A DNA stretch of 39,726 nt from assembly GCA_900315435.1 (NCBI GenBank), contig OMYY01000027.1:1-39726 (forward strand), written 5' to 3'. The notes under the pieces were generated by a model. The model was not told the DNA's origin and did no database searches. It saw nothing but the letters and a program-made list of their open reading frames with translations. The position numbers and the translations under genes are program-made. The stretch comes from an uncultured Spirochaetaceae bacterium. Its GTDB lineage: Bacteria; Spirochaetota; Spirochaetia; Sphaerochaetales; Sphaerochaetaceae. Below are positions 1-8,016 of this stretch, piece by piece (position 1 is the first letter of the stretch; every line of letters starts with the position of its first letter).

Positions 1-159
1 TACGAGCGTCTTGGCGGAGGTGATAATCCAATCTCCGACGCGATCATGGATCGAATTCAGTACGATGCTTACAGAATCAACATTGTTCCATCTGATCCGA
101 CGAATGACCGATCCATGCGTGAGGTCTATGGAATCAAGTCCATCTCCGATGGAAAGTGA
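1..159 (+). CDS. IS21-family IstB ATP-binding protein, C-terminal end (partial)
   Basis: The window opens inside an ORF in frame 1 that runs 53 codons to a TGA at 157-159. The peptide contains GGGDNPISDAIMDRI and DAYRI followed by SMREVYG, which matches the conserved C-terminal end of IstB, the AAA+ helper ATPase of IS21-type transposition (family knowledge). The Walker motifs would lie upstream of the window, so I cannot tell whether the gene is intact. It marks an insertion sequence at the left border of the defence-like cassette. Confidence 0.7.
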   Translation, partial: YERLGGGDNPISDAIMDRIQYDAYRINIVPSDPTNDRSMREVYGIKSISDGK

Positions 160-205
160 TTTTTAGGTGGCTCCGTTTGTCCGGACAGGCGGCTCCGCCG
201 CACCG
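160..205. mobile_element. probable right end of the IS21-type element
   Basis: Directly after the istB stop lies a short GC-rich stretch with two related copies, GGTGGCTCCG (167-176) and GGCGGCTCCG (189-198), around a palindromic TGTCCGGACA (178-187). Repeated short motifs next to a TGT-type end are typical of IS21 termini (family knowledge). The exact end and target-site duplication cannot be fixed without the other end of the element. The last dozen or so codons of the leftward gene that stops at 163 fall in this stretch, which suggests the IS end supplies its present C-terminus. Confidence 0.4.
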
Positions 206-714
206 TAATATTCACGTAAGGAGTGGATAGCCACTTTTATGTTGTCTTCATATGGGATCACTTTAGCAAACAGTCTATTACCTTCTCCCATACACCAGCG
301 GAAATCATTCATATCTAAGGAAATCATGCCATGCCGAAGAAGGCCATCGTGAAAGATTTCAAAGAAATCGTCTATCATCCGAAGTTTATCGTCTGAGGCA
401 ACCGTTACGAATGACTTGGCGTTTTCTTTGATCGTTTTGTCTTCCACTATCTCGTCGTTGACACTGATTACGAAACACCAGCACCCCTTTTCCTTCTTTT
501 CCAGGCAGAGCTGCCGTGTATGTTTTATCTCTTCGTCTGAAGACATATCAGTCAGAATGAAGCAAAAGCTATGTATCGTTTCATTTTCTATAATCAGCTC
601 GTCGGGTTCATGGTGTTCCGTTCGGATGTCTACATCAGTAAATGTGTACTTCTCCTTGAGCTTCCTCTCTATTTCGGATGCTTGCTTTCCTAAATGCAAC
701 CGTGTATCTTTCAT
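163..714 (-). CDS. small protein resembling a degenerate FtsZ/tubulin-type core, probably truncated
   Basis: This is the last gene of the leftward cassette. I chose the ATG at 714, five bases after the upstream stop; an earlier in-frame ATG at 744 would overlap the upstream gene and give 193 residues. No signal peptide or membrane segment is seen. By eye, three stretches line up in order with bacterial FtsZ: SFCFILTDM with the strand before the tubulin signature loop, SFVTVASDDKL with FtsZ's SLITIPNDKL, and HGMISLDMNDFRWCMGEG with PGLMNVDFADVRTVMSEMG. The GTP-binding GGGTGTG loop is absent (SSDEEIK in its place), so GTP binding is doubtful. The C-terminus runs into the IS21 end and is probably cut. 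The FtsZ link is inference from motif order; a wholly unknown protein remains possible. Confidence 0.5.
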   Translation of the reverse strand: MKDTRLHLGKQASEIERKLKEKYTFTDVDIRTEHHEPDELIIENETIHSFCFILTDMSSDEEIKHTRQLCLEKKEKGCWCFVISVNDEIVEDKTIKENAKSFVTVASDDKLRMIDDFFEIFHDGLLRHGMISLDMNDFRWCMGEGNRLFAKVIPYEDNIKVAIHSLREYYGAAEPPVRTNGAT

Positions 715-718
715 CTCT

Positions 719-3199
719 TTACTTTGATTTAATGGCATAAGCATTCTTTATTTCTTGCATGATGGTGGAAAGCTCTTTTTTCAAATCTTTCCGGGAATAG
801 AGTTTTTTACTATGTAATTTTCCGTCGGTTTCATCTTTTTTCTGGAATAAGTCCATCAGATTTGGAATAAATGAGGAAAACAGTTCTTTATTCTGTTGAT
901 AATCTTGATCAGCAAATGTTTTTTTCTCTTCATCGTTTATAGAGTCAGCATGAGTAGGCTGAATAAACAAATCGAAGGAATAGCAGTTTTCACTTTCGCC
1001 CAAGAAACAGAATTTAGTATTAATGGAAATAACTTTCTTCTCGCGTGTATAAAAATTGAAATAAACGCAATCCTTTTGCAAAAATCCAACTTCCCATCCC
1101 TCCATGTCTGCTTTATAATTTTTGTTATTGCTATAATCCAAATACAGACAATAGGTACGCAGTTCCATCCAGTTGCTGTTATTGCCATTGGAAGTCTTTA
1201 AACGTATATAGAAATTAGACTCATCCCAAATGCATAGTTTTGTCCTCATATATGACCACACTCCAGGATGGTGGATAAAATGAAAACGGTGTGAGTTCGG
1301 ATCTTCTATAAGAATGTCATTTTCATAATTTTTGGATATGGCTTCCACATGTTCTGACAAAACACTGATAAGGTCCTTGTGTTCTTTGAAGGCAGGCACC
1401 AGTAATTTTTTCATAAGTAAATGGAAAGAGTGGTGATAGTCTGCCTCTTCACTATGGATATATTCCCTCCATTCTCCAATACCATTATTGAATGACCAAT
1501 AACTATGTTTTGATTGCCCAAAACAGTAGTTTTTGTAGGACATAAGAGCCCTTCGTAATAAAAACTGGTGGTCAGCATCAGCATCATCGAATTTATCGGA
1601 GACACCATTGTCGGTGCCGTCGAACAATTCAAGCAACACCTCGGCGTAAGCGGTCACATTCTCTTCTGAAAGACAATCATGCTCTTTGTCACCATTGTCA
1701 GGAAGCAGACGGTATAGTATGTCAATGCGCCCGCTGAAGAATCTGCCATTCTCCAACTTAACCATCTGATCTTTGTATTCGAGTCGGGAGGCTTTAAGAA
1801 TTTCCTCACTAACCTGCTCTGGAAGGAAGCTTGTCAATAATTTTTTCGCATTGCCTGACTGCAACACATCATATACGTTATGTTCTTTGCAGCAGGCGCT
1901 GAAGGCGTCTATGTCATGCATTATCTTCGGCAGCTTTTCATAGTCGATGTCCGTATTGAGAATAAGGTTTCGCATTGTTCTCATCCAATCGAATAAGTCT
2001 GTTTCACCCCCTTCGTAGGACAACAGGGCATAGAACAATGGCAAAGTTCTGTTGAACGAACTCTCACACATACAGACTTGGTACAACTTCTCTGTCTTGT
2101 CGGAAGGAGCCGAGCCTATGTAGATGTCCAGTTTGTTGAAGCAGTCTGCCAATTCAGCTATCTTATTGAGTTTTTTGAATGCAAAATCTAAAAAATCCGG
2201 AGAGAAAAGTTCGAGACGATCGAACCAGACAATAGGGAAATTCTTAGCCTTCTGCAACTTGTCGATAATCTTTCTTACTACATCCTTCACATCGTCCTGT
2301 TCGCTACAGTTCAGAAACGCAAGGAGATTTTCGTACATGAGAGGCTTTTTCTCTTTTATACCCTTAACAGTATTGCTTAGCTCATCTTTACCTACATGAT
2401 AAAGTATCAGAAGATTGTAAAGACAGTAAAGCTGCTCATCATCAATCTCCTCAGGGTGCTCTTGCTGTTTGTTGCGGTTGGTCCAGAACGAGTCAGTCCA
2501 CTCATTATCCATCTTGGTCTTCCATTCTTTCGCAAAAGGCAACCCTGTAACGTGTTCATCCATATACGATTTCAAGTTCTCAAATGCGGAGAGCTTCCGT
2601 CCGCGACCGTTCATCTTGATGTAGATGTCATCATCCAGACCGTTGTCTCTGCTCATTTCCTTGAAATCAAAAGTTATCGAAGGCACTTCTGCTTCCACCA
2701 AGCGCTTGTAAACCTCATCAAAGTTTTCAGAGTTGATTTTTTGGTGTATGTTTCTTAATGTGGAGAGCATGTTTCTGACCGTAGCGTTGTCAGTCCAACA
2801 GGTAATCATCCAGTTTTGATCGATGATGACTTCATCCAGTAAACAGTTGTCGCTTACTTCCCTAAGGAGATTCCCCATGTGCTCAAATAATCTTTCACAG
2901 AAGTCTTCGGCATACTCTCTTGAAGAGAATCTCATGTGTACATGGAAATTCTCCATACGCCCTTTTCTGGCATACAGATAGAGATAAAGCAGCCACAGTG
3001 TTGTGAGACGCTGCTGGCCGTCAATGGGCACGAAGCAACCGTCTTCCTCGTAACCATAGATATAGTTCAGGTCTTGTTCTTTACTGAGGAGAGAGTCAAG
3101 GAATGGTCCTATCACGTCTTCTCGGGCTCCTTGCACATAATCGCGTTGCAAGAGAGGGATAAGAATAGTCTTATTGTTGAATGATTCTATAAAGTTCAT
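719..3199 (-). CDS. DUF262 (GmrSD/ParB-like N-terminal domain) protein, long form without a visible HNH
   Basis: The 826-residue product has the DUF262 hallmarks near its start: LIPLLQRDYVQG at about residues 13-24 and IDGQQRLTTLWLL from residue 59. DUF262 is a ParB/Srx-like domain found in GmrS/GmrD type IV restriction proteins, SspE and other defence effectors, where the DGQQR motif takes part in nucleotide use (family knowledge). I see no DUF1524-type HNH in the C-terminal half, unlike the neighbour; the last 250 residues are rich in aromatic residues and unassigned. The ATG at 3199 overlaps the upstream stop by four bases (ATGA), so the two DUF262 genes are translationally coupled. A likely role is substrate sensing or nucleotide hydrolysis in a restriction-like complex with the 631-residue partner, which is inference. 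Confidence 0.8.
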   Translation of the reverse strand: MNFIESFNNKTILIPLLQRDYVQGAREDVIGPFLDSLLSKEQDLNYIYGYEEDGCFVPIDGQQRLTTLWLLYLYLYARKGRMENFHVHMRFSSREYAEDFCERLFEHMGNLLREVSDNCLLDEVIIDQNWMITCWTDNATVRNMLSTLRNIHQKINSENFDEVYKRLVEAEVPSITFDFKEMSRDNGLDDDIYIKMNGRGRKLSAFENLKSYMDEHVTGLPFAKEWKTKMDNEWTDSFWTNRNKQQEHPEEIDDEQLYCLYNLLILYHVGKDELSNTVKGIKEKKPLMYENLLAFLNCSEQDDVKDVVRKIIDKLQKAKNFPIVWFDRLELFSPDFLDFAFKKLNKIAELADCFNKLDIYIGSAPSDKTEKLYQVCMCESSFNRTLPLFYALLSYEGGETDLFDWMRTMRNLILNTDIDYEKLPKIMHDIDAFSACCKEHNVYDVLQSGNAKKLLTSFLPEQVSEEILKASRLEYKDQMVKLENGRFFSGRIDILYRLLPDNGDKEHDCLSEENVTAYAEVLLELFDGTDNGVSDKFDDADADHQFLLRRALMSYKNYCFGQSKHSYWSFNNGIGEWREYIHSEEADYHHSFHLLMKKLLVPAFKEHKDLISVLSEHVEAISKNYENDILIEDPNSHRFHFIHHPGVWSYMRTKLCIWDESNFYIRLKTSNGNNSNWMELRTYCLYLDYSNNKNYKADMEGWEVGFLQKDCVYFNFYTREKKVISINTKFCFLGESENCYSFDLFIQPTHADSINDEEKKTFADQDYQQNKELFSSFIPNLMDLFQKKDETDGKLHSKKLYSRKDLKKELSTIMQEIKNAYAIKSK

Positions 3200-5091
3200 T
3201 GTGCATCGTTTTTATCGTTAGGGAAATAGAAACCGAGTTTCTGTTCCATATCTTTCAAATAGAAGTCGGCATCAGTCTGAGTCCATGCATTCAGTGAGAG
3301 CTTATTCGACTTGTTATAAGCTTTAGTGAATACCTGTCTTGTACAAGGTGGTATGTAGAGCCGGGGAATAGCATTCTCTTGATCATCATCGCCATCAGAC
3401 AATCCGGCAGCCACGATGATATATTTTCGCTTCCGTGGAAACAAAGCATTGTGATAGCTTCGGTTGGTATGACTGTCAAGGAGTGTGAGGTTGCCTACCT
3501 GCATCTTATCTTTGCCATCAGAAGCTTTATCTTTGTCCTTAATTGCATCCTCTCCAATCAGCTTGTCACATTCACGCATCACAGCCTTATACAATTCGTC
3601 GAAGTCATCTTTTTTCTTGCTATTCGTGTATCTCTGCTCCAAGATCTTAACCTTCTCAACCTTTGCATAGTCCTCACCCATATCTTCTTTTATGCTGTTC
3701 AACCAGTCCTCTCTGTCTTGCGGATTCTTGAAGTCGGATTCGGTTTTCGAAGCGATATGCTCAATATCCCATGACTGCTTGTGCAGGAGTTCAAATGGGA
3801 ACCGCTCATAATCCTTCGCAAGATGCAATTGCGTATTATCGTGCAGCTGCTTATACCGTTGCAGAATGGTTTCTATGTTATGCATCAGAAAGAGCAGGCG
3901 CAGATCTTTCTTGCTTGTAGTGTCATATCTGTAATCAGACAAATGCTCATGGTTTGAGTTGCTGAGGATGGATTTGATGCGGTTTCTCAATTCACAGATA
4001 AACAGTGAATGCTTCTGTCTTCTATTGAGTTCCAACAGTTTCCTCATATTGCTCAGCGGGTTGTCATTGGAATTGTAGGTAAGGAAACCTATGTAATGGT
4101 AAGTCTCGATATCGTCATACATATCTTTCAATCTTAAGAAAGTATGCCTGACTGCCTTCCACTTATCTGAGAGACAGCTCTTCTCTGGCCTGGCAAAGTA
4201 ATTTCTGAACGACCACCGGGGGTCAATTTCATAGTCGCTCTGCTTGCATCCAGCCACAAGATTGAACAGGAAATCCATTCTTGTCTGACCGTATCTCAAC
4301 TCCTGGGCATTGATCATATACCAGAAATGGTCATTCTGCATCTCCTGTTCCATACGCTCAAAGGTGGCCGCAGCCTCCACTCGCTCAGACTGCGGTAATC
4401 CAGACACTCTATTGAGCAACAAGGCCTTGATGAGATCAGTATTAGTCAGTTCTATCTTGCCGCTATTGAGATTGCGGAATGTCTCATATTGTTTATCAGG
4501 CTTCACTGTATACCATATCACCTGCAGCGACCTTTCTTCTTTTGAACCTTCGAGGAGCTTCTGGAAAGACGATTTAATTTCTTCAACCGTCTTGCCGCTC
4601 TTCTTAGCTATATTCTGAAATATGTTGCCGATATGATGATAGGCCGTGTAGATGAAATGGAAATCAATGTTTTTTTCAGCGGTCTCGATATCAATAGAAT
4701 CAATGGACTTCATGAAATCACATCTTTTCATCCCATTATGTGAAGTGTCGCGTTCATATATGAAAGTGTAAGGAGGCTTCCCATACAAACAAATACGAAG
4801 CAGATAAAGTGTGGTCAGTCGTTGCTGTCCGTCCAGGACGCTGAAAACGTTTCCGTTTTCTTGTGGTACTACAGCCAACGGTTGAAGACAATAGACGCGT
4901 TTCTTTTCATCGGCATTGAGGAAATCCCATAAATCATAAAGAAGTTCCCCCACATTGGATGTGGTCCATTTATATCCCCGTTGTTGATAAGGTATAAGGA
5001 AGGTCTTACCCATAAGCCACAAAAACGGATACATGGGTAGCTCTTTGTTGTTGCTCATAATCAGTTTATAGTTGTTATTATAGTTTGCCAT
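3196..5091 (-). CDS. DUF262-DUF1524 nuclease-like protein (GmrSD type)
   Basis: The 631-residue product starts with a DUF262 domain: FLIPYQQRGYKW at residues 31-42 and VLDGQQRLTTLYLL from residue 86. It ends in a DUF1524-like HNH region with WDIEHI (His445) and, further on, VGNLTLLDSHTNRSYHNALF, the Gly-Asn-Leu and Asn-containing half of the HNH fold. In the GmrSD and SspE families this pairing couples NTP-dependent sensing to DNA cutting (family knowledge), so this is the best candidate nuclease of the cassette. The start overlaps the end of the exonuclease gene by 14 bases; an internal ATG at 5058 is an alternative and neither has a clear ribosome binding site. The DNA is AT-richer than the chromosome around 7-36 kb. 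Confidence 0.85.
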   Translation of the reverse strand: MANYNNNYKLIMSNNKELPMYPFLWLMGKTFLIPYQQRGYKWTTSNVGELLYDLWDFLNADEKKRVYCLQPLAVVPQENGNVFSVLDGQQRLTTLYLLRICLYGKPPYTFIYERDTSHNGMKRCDFMKSIDSIDIETAEKNIDFHFIYTAYHHIGNIFQNIAKKSGKTVEEIKSSFQKLLEGSKEERSLQVIWYTVKPDKQYETFRNLNSGKIELTNTDLIKALLLNRVSGLPQSERVEAAATFERMEQEMQNDHFWYMINAQELRYGQTRMDFLFNLVAGCKQSDYEIDPRWSFRNYFARPEKSCLSDKWKAVRHTFLRLKDMYDDIETYHYIGFLTYNSNDNPLSNMRKLLELNRRQKHSLFICELRNRIKSILSNSNHEHLSDYRYDTTSKKDLRLLFLMHNIETILQRYKQLHDNTQLHLAKDYERFPFELLHKQSWDIEHIASKTESDFKNPQDREDWLNSIKEDMGEDYAKVEKVKILEQRYTNSKKKDDFDELYKAVMRECDKLIGEDAIKDKDKASDGKDKMQVGNLTLLDSHTNRSYHNALFPRKRKYIIVAAGLSDGDDDQENAIPRLYIPPCTRQVFTKAYNKSNKLSLNAWTQTDADFYLKDMEQKLGFYFPNDKNDAQ

Positions 5092-5632
5092 AGCAATAAT
5101 CCATTTCTTTTAACTCGCACCAGCCTGCATCCTTGATCTCGCGGAGAAACAGACGGGCGCACATCTCCGCATCGTCCCCTGCACGGTGGTGCGTGCCTTC
5201 TGGTATGTCGAGTTGCTCACAGAGATAATCGAGGCTGTTGCAGCCAAAGTCATAGTTATGGCGGGCGGCGCGAAGAGTGCAATAGCAATCTACGTCGGGC
5301 TTCTCAATGCCATAGAATTCCAACGACTTGCGGATGCAGGAAATGTCGAAAGCCGCGTTGTGGGCAACCAATACAGGAGTCTCATCAAGATACTTCAAGA
5401 TCTCACCCCAAACCTCAAGGAATGTTGGAGCTTCCTCTGTGTCTTCAGGATGGATGCCATGTATCTGAATGTTCCAATAGGAATAAGAATTGTCTTCCGG
5501 CCGCACCAGCCACGACTTGGTCTCCCTGATGGTTCCGTCCTTGACTATACAGATACCAGCCTCACAGATAGAATCCCGTCTGCCAGTTGCAGTCTCAAAA
5601 TCTATTGCAATAAAGTTCAAGCCTTTAATCAT
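5078..5632 (-). CDS. DEDDh 3'-5' exonuclease (DnaQ/epsilon-like)
   Basis: The 184-residue product carries the full DEDDh signature: FIAIDFETA with Asp11 and Glu13 (Exo I), VAHNAAFDISC with Asp96 (Exo II), and HHRAGDDAEMCARLF with His149 and Asp154 (Exo III). Such proteins remove nucleotides from 3' ends of DNA or RNA with two metal ions. There is no polymerase-associated or BRCT extension, so it is a stand-alone exonuclease. I start it at the ATG at 5632, which lies four bases after the stop of the WYL remnant; a longer frame to 5692 would overlap that remnant. Its place directly upstream of two DUF262 genes suggests that it processes DNA in a defence role, which is inference. Confidence 0.88.
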   Translation of the reverse strand: MIKGLNFIAIDFETATGRRDSICEAGICIVKDGTIRETKSWLVRPEDNSYSYWNIQIHGIHPEDTEEAPTFLEVWGEILKYLDETPVLVAHNAAFDISCIRKSLEFYGIEKPDVDCYCTLRAARHNYDFGCNSLDYLCEQLDIPEGTHHRAGDDAEMCARLFLREIKDAGWCELKEMDYCYGKL

Positions 5633-5636
5633 TGTT

Positions 5637-6010
5637 CTATTCGGTTTTATAGTAATGAGATAACGTATTGGCAAGATTGCGCATCTGGTCACGTAGTTTT
5701 TTTCGGCTCCAAGACCTCCACCTGATCACCCTGCTGCATGATGAGCTGCAAGAAATCATAGGTAAGCTTCACATCGTAGGAGAAAGTAGTAGATTCATCG
5801 TCGCTCTCCAACTCTTGCTGTGATTCAGAAGAGGTAACGTGCGCAGGTAGTCCGGTGCATGCCAATATGCTTTCAGTACTACGTGCTCTATAGGACCATC
5901 ACTTGGTATGATGCCTATGCAGCCATAATAGAACTTCTTCATACTGAATCCCTCTTTAATCACAAAAGTTTTATCCAATATTATCCGAAAATCCCGATTT
6001 ATATAACCAT
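5637..6010 (-). pseudogene. WYL-domain regulator, C-terminal remnant with two frameshifts
   Basis: Three reading frames must be joined to recover the end of a WYL-domain protein. Frame one (from about 6010) gives INRDFRIILDKTFVIK and MKKFYYGCIGIIP, then APDYLRTLPL. A shift at about 5843-5846 leads to SESQQELESDDE and TYDFLQLIMQQGDQVEVLEP. A second shift in a run of seven T on the plus strand (5697-5703) leads to KKLRDQMRNLANTLSHYYK and a TAG at 5637. The DFL..I...GD.VEVLEP block is typical of WYL C-terminal ends. WYL regulators often control phage-defence operons (family knowledge). The N-terminal HTH half is missing, replaced by the transposase remnant. The frameshifts could be real decay or read errors, since one lies in a homopolymer. 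Confidence 0.7.
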
Positions 6011-6015
6011 GAATT

Positions 6016-6688
6016 TTAATTATTAGGCTGCTCGCCGGTATTTGCTGGATTGGGAGCGGGGTTATTACCACAGCTTTGCTCTTTGCCCTTGGCATTCTCA
6101 GGGCCGGCAGCGCTGTTATCATCTTTGTTCTGATTATCAGTCACTGCCTTTTCACTTTCTTTTTCCACGTTGTGCATGACGCCTTTGTATGAGTAGGGTA
6201 TTTCCAGCAAGTCAAACACGAGCCGTTGCGCAACTGTAGGTACGGTAAACACATCCTTGTATTTTCCCTCGAAATGGATTCTGGTATAGGATGCGACACG
6301 CTCAAGGAAGTCACGCTCATTCCAGTAGTGGCGATCCTTCATTGGGGTCTTCTGTACGGTTTTCCTCAGCTGTGTGGGAAGAATGAGGGCTATGAAGATG
6401 ACGAAGATTTTGCCCTTGACAGTTTTCTCTGAATGGTTTCTCAGGCGTTTCAAATCCATGGAATTCTTTACGTCGTCAAAGTTAACCTCTACGTCATTTC
6501 TGTTCCTGTAGGCAAGCAATGCCTTTTCCGTGTCCTTCTCCGCAGTGGACATGAGAACCCAGTAACAACTGTCATTATCGATAAAGTCTTGCACGGCCTG
6601 GTCGTTGTATTCGACCGTTCTGCCTCGCTTTGGCGTCTCCTTTACGATAAAGTAGGTATCATAGCTGAAAAGTAGCCTGATTCCCTTT
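6016..6688 (-). pseudogene. IS4/IS1634-type DDE transposase, C-terminal remnant
   Basis: The longest ATG-started frame (from 6594) is 192 codons, and the same frame is open upstream to about 6688, where an in-frame stop appears. The peptide has YRNRNDVEVNFDDVKNSMD and LKRLRNHSEKTVKGKIFVIF, the Y-x-R-x-x-x-E and Lys-rich block that surrounds the catalytic Glu of IS4/IS1634-family transposases. The N-terminal two thirds with the first two catalytic Asp residues are missing. It abuts the WYL remnant on one side and the GC-rich hflX region on the other, so it probably marks both the insertion that broke the regulator and a later deletion up to the chromosome. Confidence 0.75.
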
Positions 6689-6715
6689 TACCGGAAAAGA
6701 GGGTACAGTTGCGAC

Positions 6716-7993
6716 ATGTACGAAACCAAGCCTGAGCCCCAGAGGGCTTTGCTTTTCACGCTCGTCTTCCCGAAAGACGACCAGGCGTTGACCGCCCTCG
6801 CCACCCAAGAGCTGGACAGTCTGGTCGAGAGCATCGACGTCGTCCCGGTCAGCCATGAGACGATCACCGTCCGGGAAATCAACCCCGCCACCCTGATCGG
6901 CAAGGGGAAAGTGGCGGAAATCTCCGAGGAAATCGACGCTACCGGGGCAGACCTGGTCATCTTCAACCAGGCGGTCAAACCCCGTGTCCAACGCAACCTG
7001 GAAGCAGCGTGGGGCATCCCCGTCATCGACCGGGAAGAGGTAATCCTGCGGATCTTCGCCGCCAGGGCCCGCACCAAGGAGGCGAAACTGCAGGTCGAGC
7101 TTGCCAGACTCAGCTACCTGCGTCCCCGCTTGGCAGGACGGGAAGGCCAGCTTTCCCAGCAACGTGGCGGAGGCTTCAGCAACCGCGGCCAAGGCGAGAC
7201 CCAGCTGGAAATCGACCAGCGACGCATCGCCGAGAAAATCACCAAGCTGCAGCAACGGCTCCAAGAGGTCGACAAGGAGCGGGCACAGCAGACCCGTAGC
7301 CGTGCCCAAAGCCCGATTCCCCGCATTGCCATCATCGGCTACACCAACAGCGGCAAATCAACCCTGCTGAACCACTTCAGCCAAGGAGCGACGCTTGCCG
7401 AAGACAAGCTTTTCGCCACCCTCGACCCGACTACCCGCTTGGTGAAGATTACCGGAGGAGAAAGCTTTCTCCTGACCGACACGGTCGGCTTTGTCAGCAA
7501 CCTGCCCACCACCCTCGTCGACTCCTTCAAGAGCACGTTGGAAGAGGCGCTCGACGCAGACCTGCTGATTCTGGTCTCGGACGCCTTGCACCCCAGCATG
7601 CTGGCCTGTTATCAGACCACGCTGCAGGTACTGGAGGAACTTGGCGCACAGGATAAACCGCGCATCCTCTTCATCAACAAGATGGACAAGGAGCACGACG
7701 AGTTCTCCACCATCAGGCTCACCTCGCTGGAAACCCATGTGGTCACGGGCTCGCTCCTCACCGGGGATGGCATCCCCCAGCTGGAGACGGAAATCAGCGA
7801 CCTGCTCCACGAACTCTCCCCCACCTGGAGCTGTACGATTCCCGAAGACCGCTACGACCTGGTAGCCAGGCTGCGTCGCGAAGCGCAGATCCTCAGCATC
7901 GAGTACTCGGGCACGGGAGTGCGCGCCACTGTCAGGGTCCGCAACCCGCAACTTGCACAAATGCTCGTTCCTTTCCTGGACCATACCGTGTAA
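6716..7993 (+). CDS. hflX: ribosome-associated GTPase HflX
   Basis: The 425-residue product is a complete HflX, a GTPase that splits or rescues stalled 70S ribosomes, acting in the cytosol. The N-terminal HflX domain contains INPATLIGKGKVAEI and VKPRVQRNLE; a central RGGGFSNRGQGETQLEIDQR block is followed by a coiled-coil linker. The G domain has GYTNSGKST (G1, from residue 208), LDPTTR (G2), DTVGF (G3) and NKMD (G4). The gene starts about 30 bases right of the transposase remnant without a strong ribosome binding site, so its native promoter may have been lost to the deletion. It lies only 23 bases before the methyltransferase gene on the same strand and could be co-transcribed with it. Confidence 0.97.
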   Translation: MYETKPEPQRALLFTLVFPKDDQALTALATQELDSLVESIDVVPVSHETITVREINPATLIGKGKVAEISEEIDATGADLVIFNQAVKPRVQRNLEAAWGIPVIDREEVILRIFAARARTKEAKLQVELARLSYLRPRLAGREGQLSQQRGGGFSNRGQGETQLEIDQRRIAEKITKLQQRLQEVDKERAQQTRSRAQSPIPRIAIIGYTNSGKSTLLNHFSQGATLAEDKLFATLDPTTRLVKITGGESFLLTDTVGFVSNLPTTLVDSFKSTLEEALDADLLILVSDALHPSMLACYQTTLQVLEELGAQDKPRILFINKMDKEHDEFSTIRLTSLETHVVTGSLLTGDGIPQLETEISDLLHELSPTWSCTIPEDRYDLVARLRREAQILSIEYSGTGVRATVRVRNPQLAQMLVPFLDHTV

Positions 7994-8016
7994 CATGGAA
8001 CGAATAAGGGGCACCC

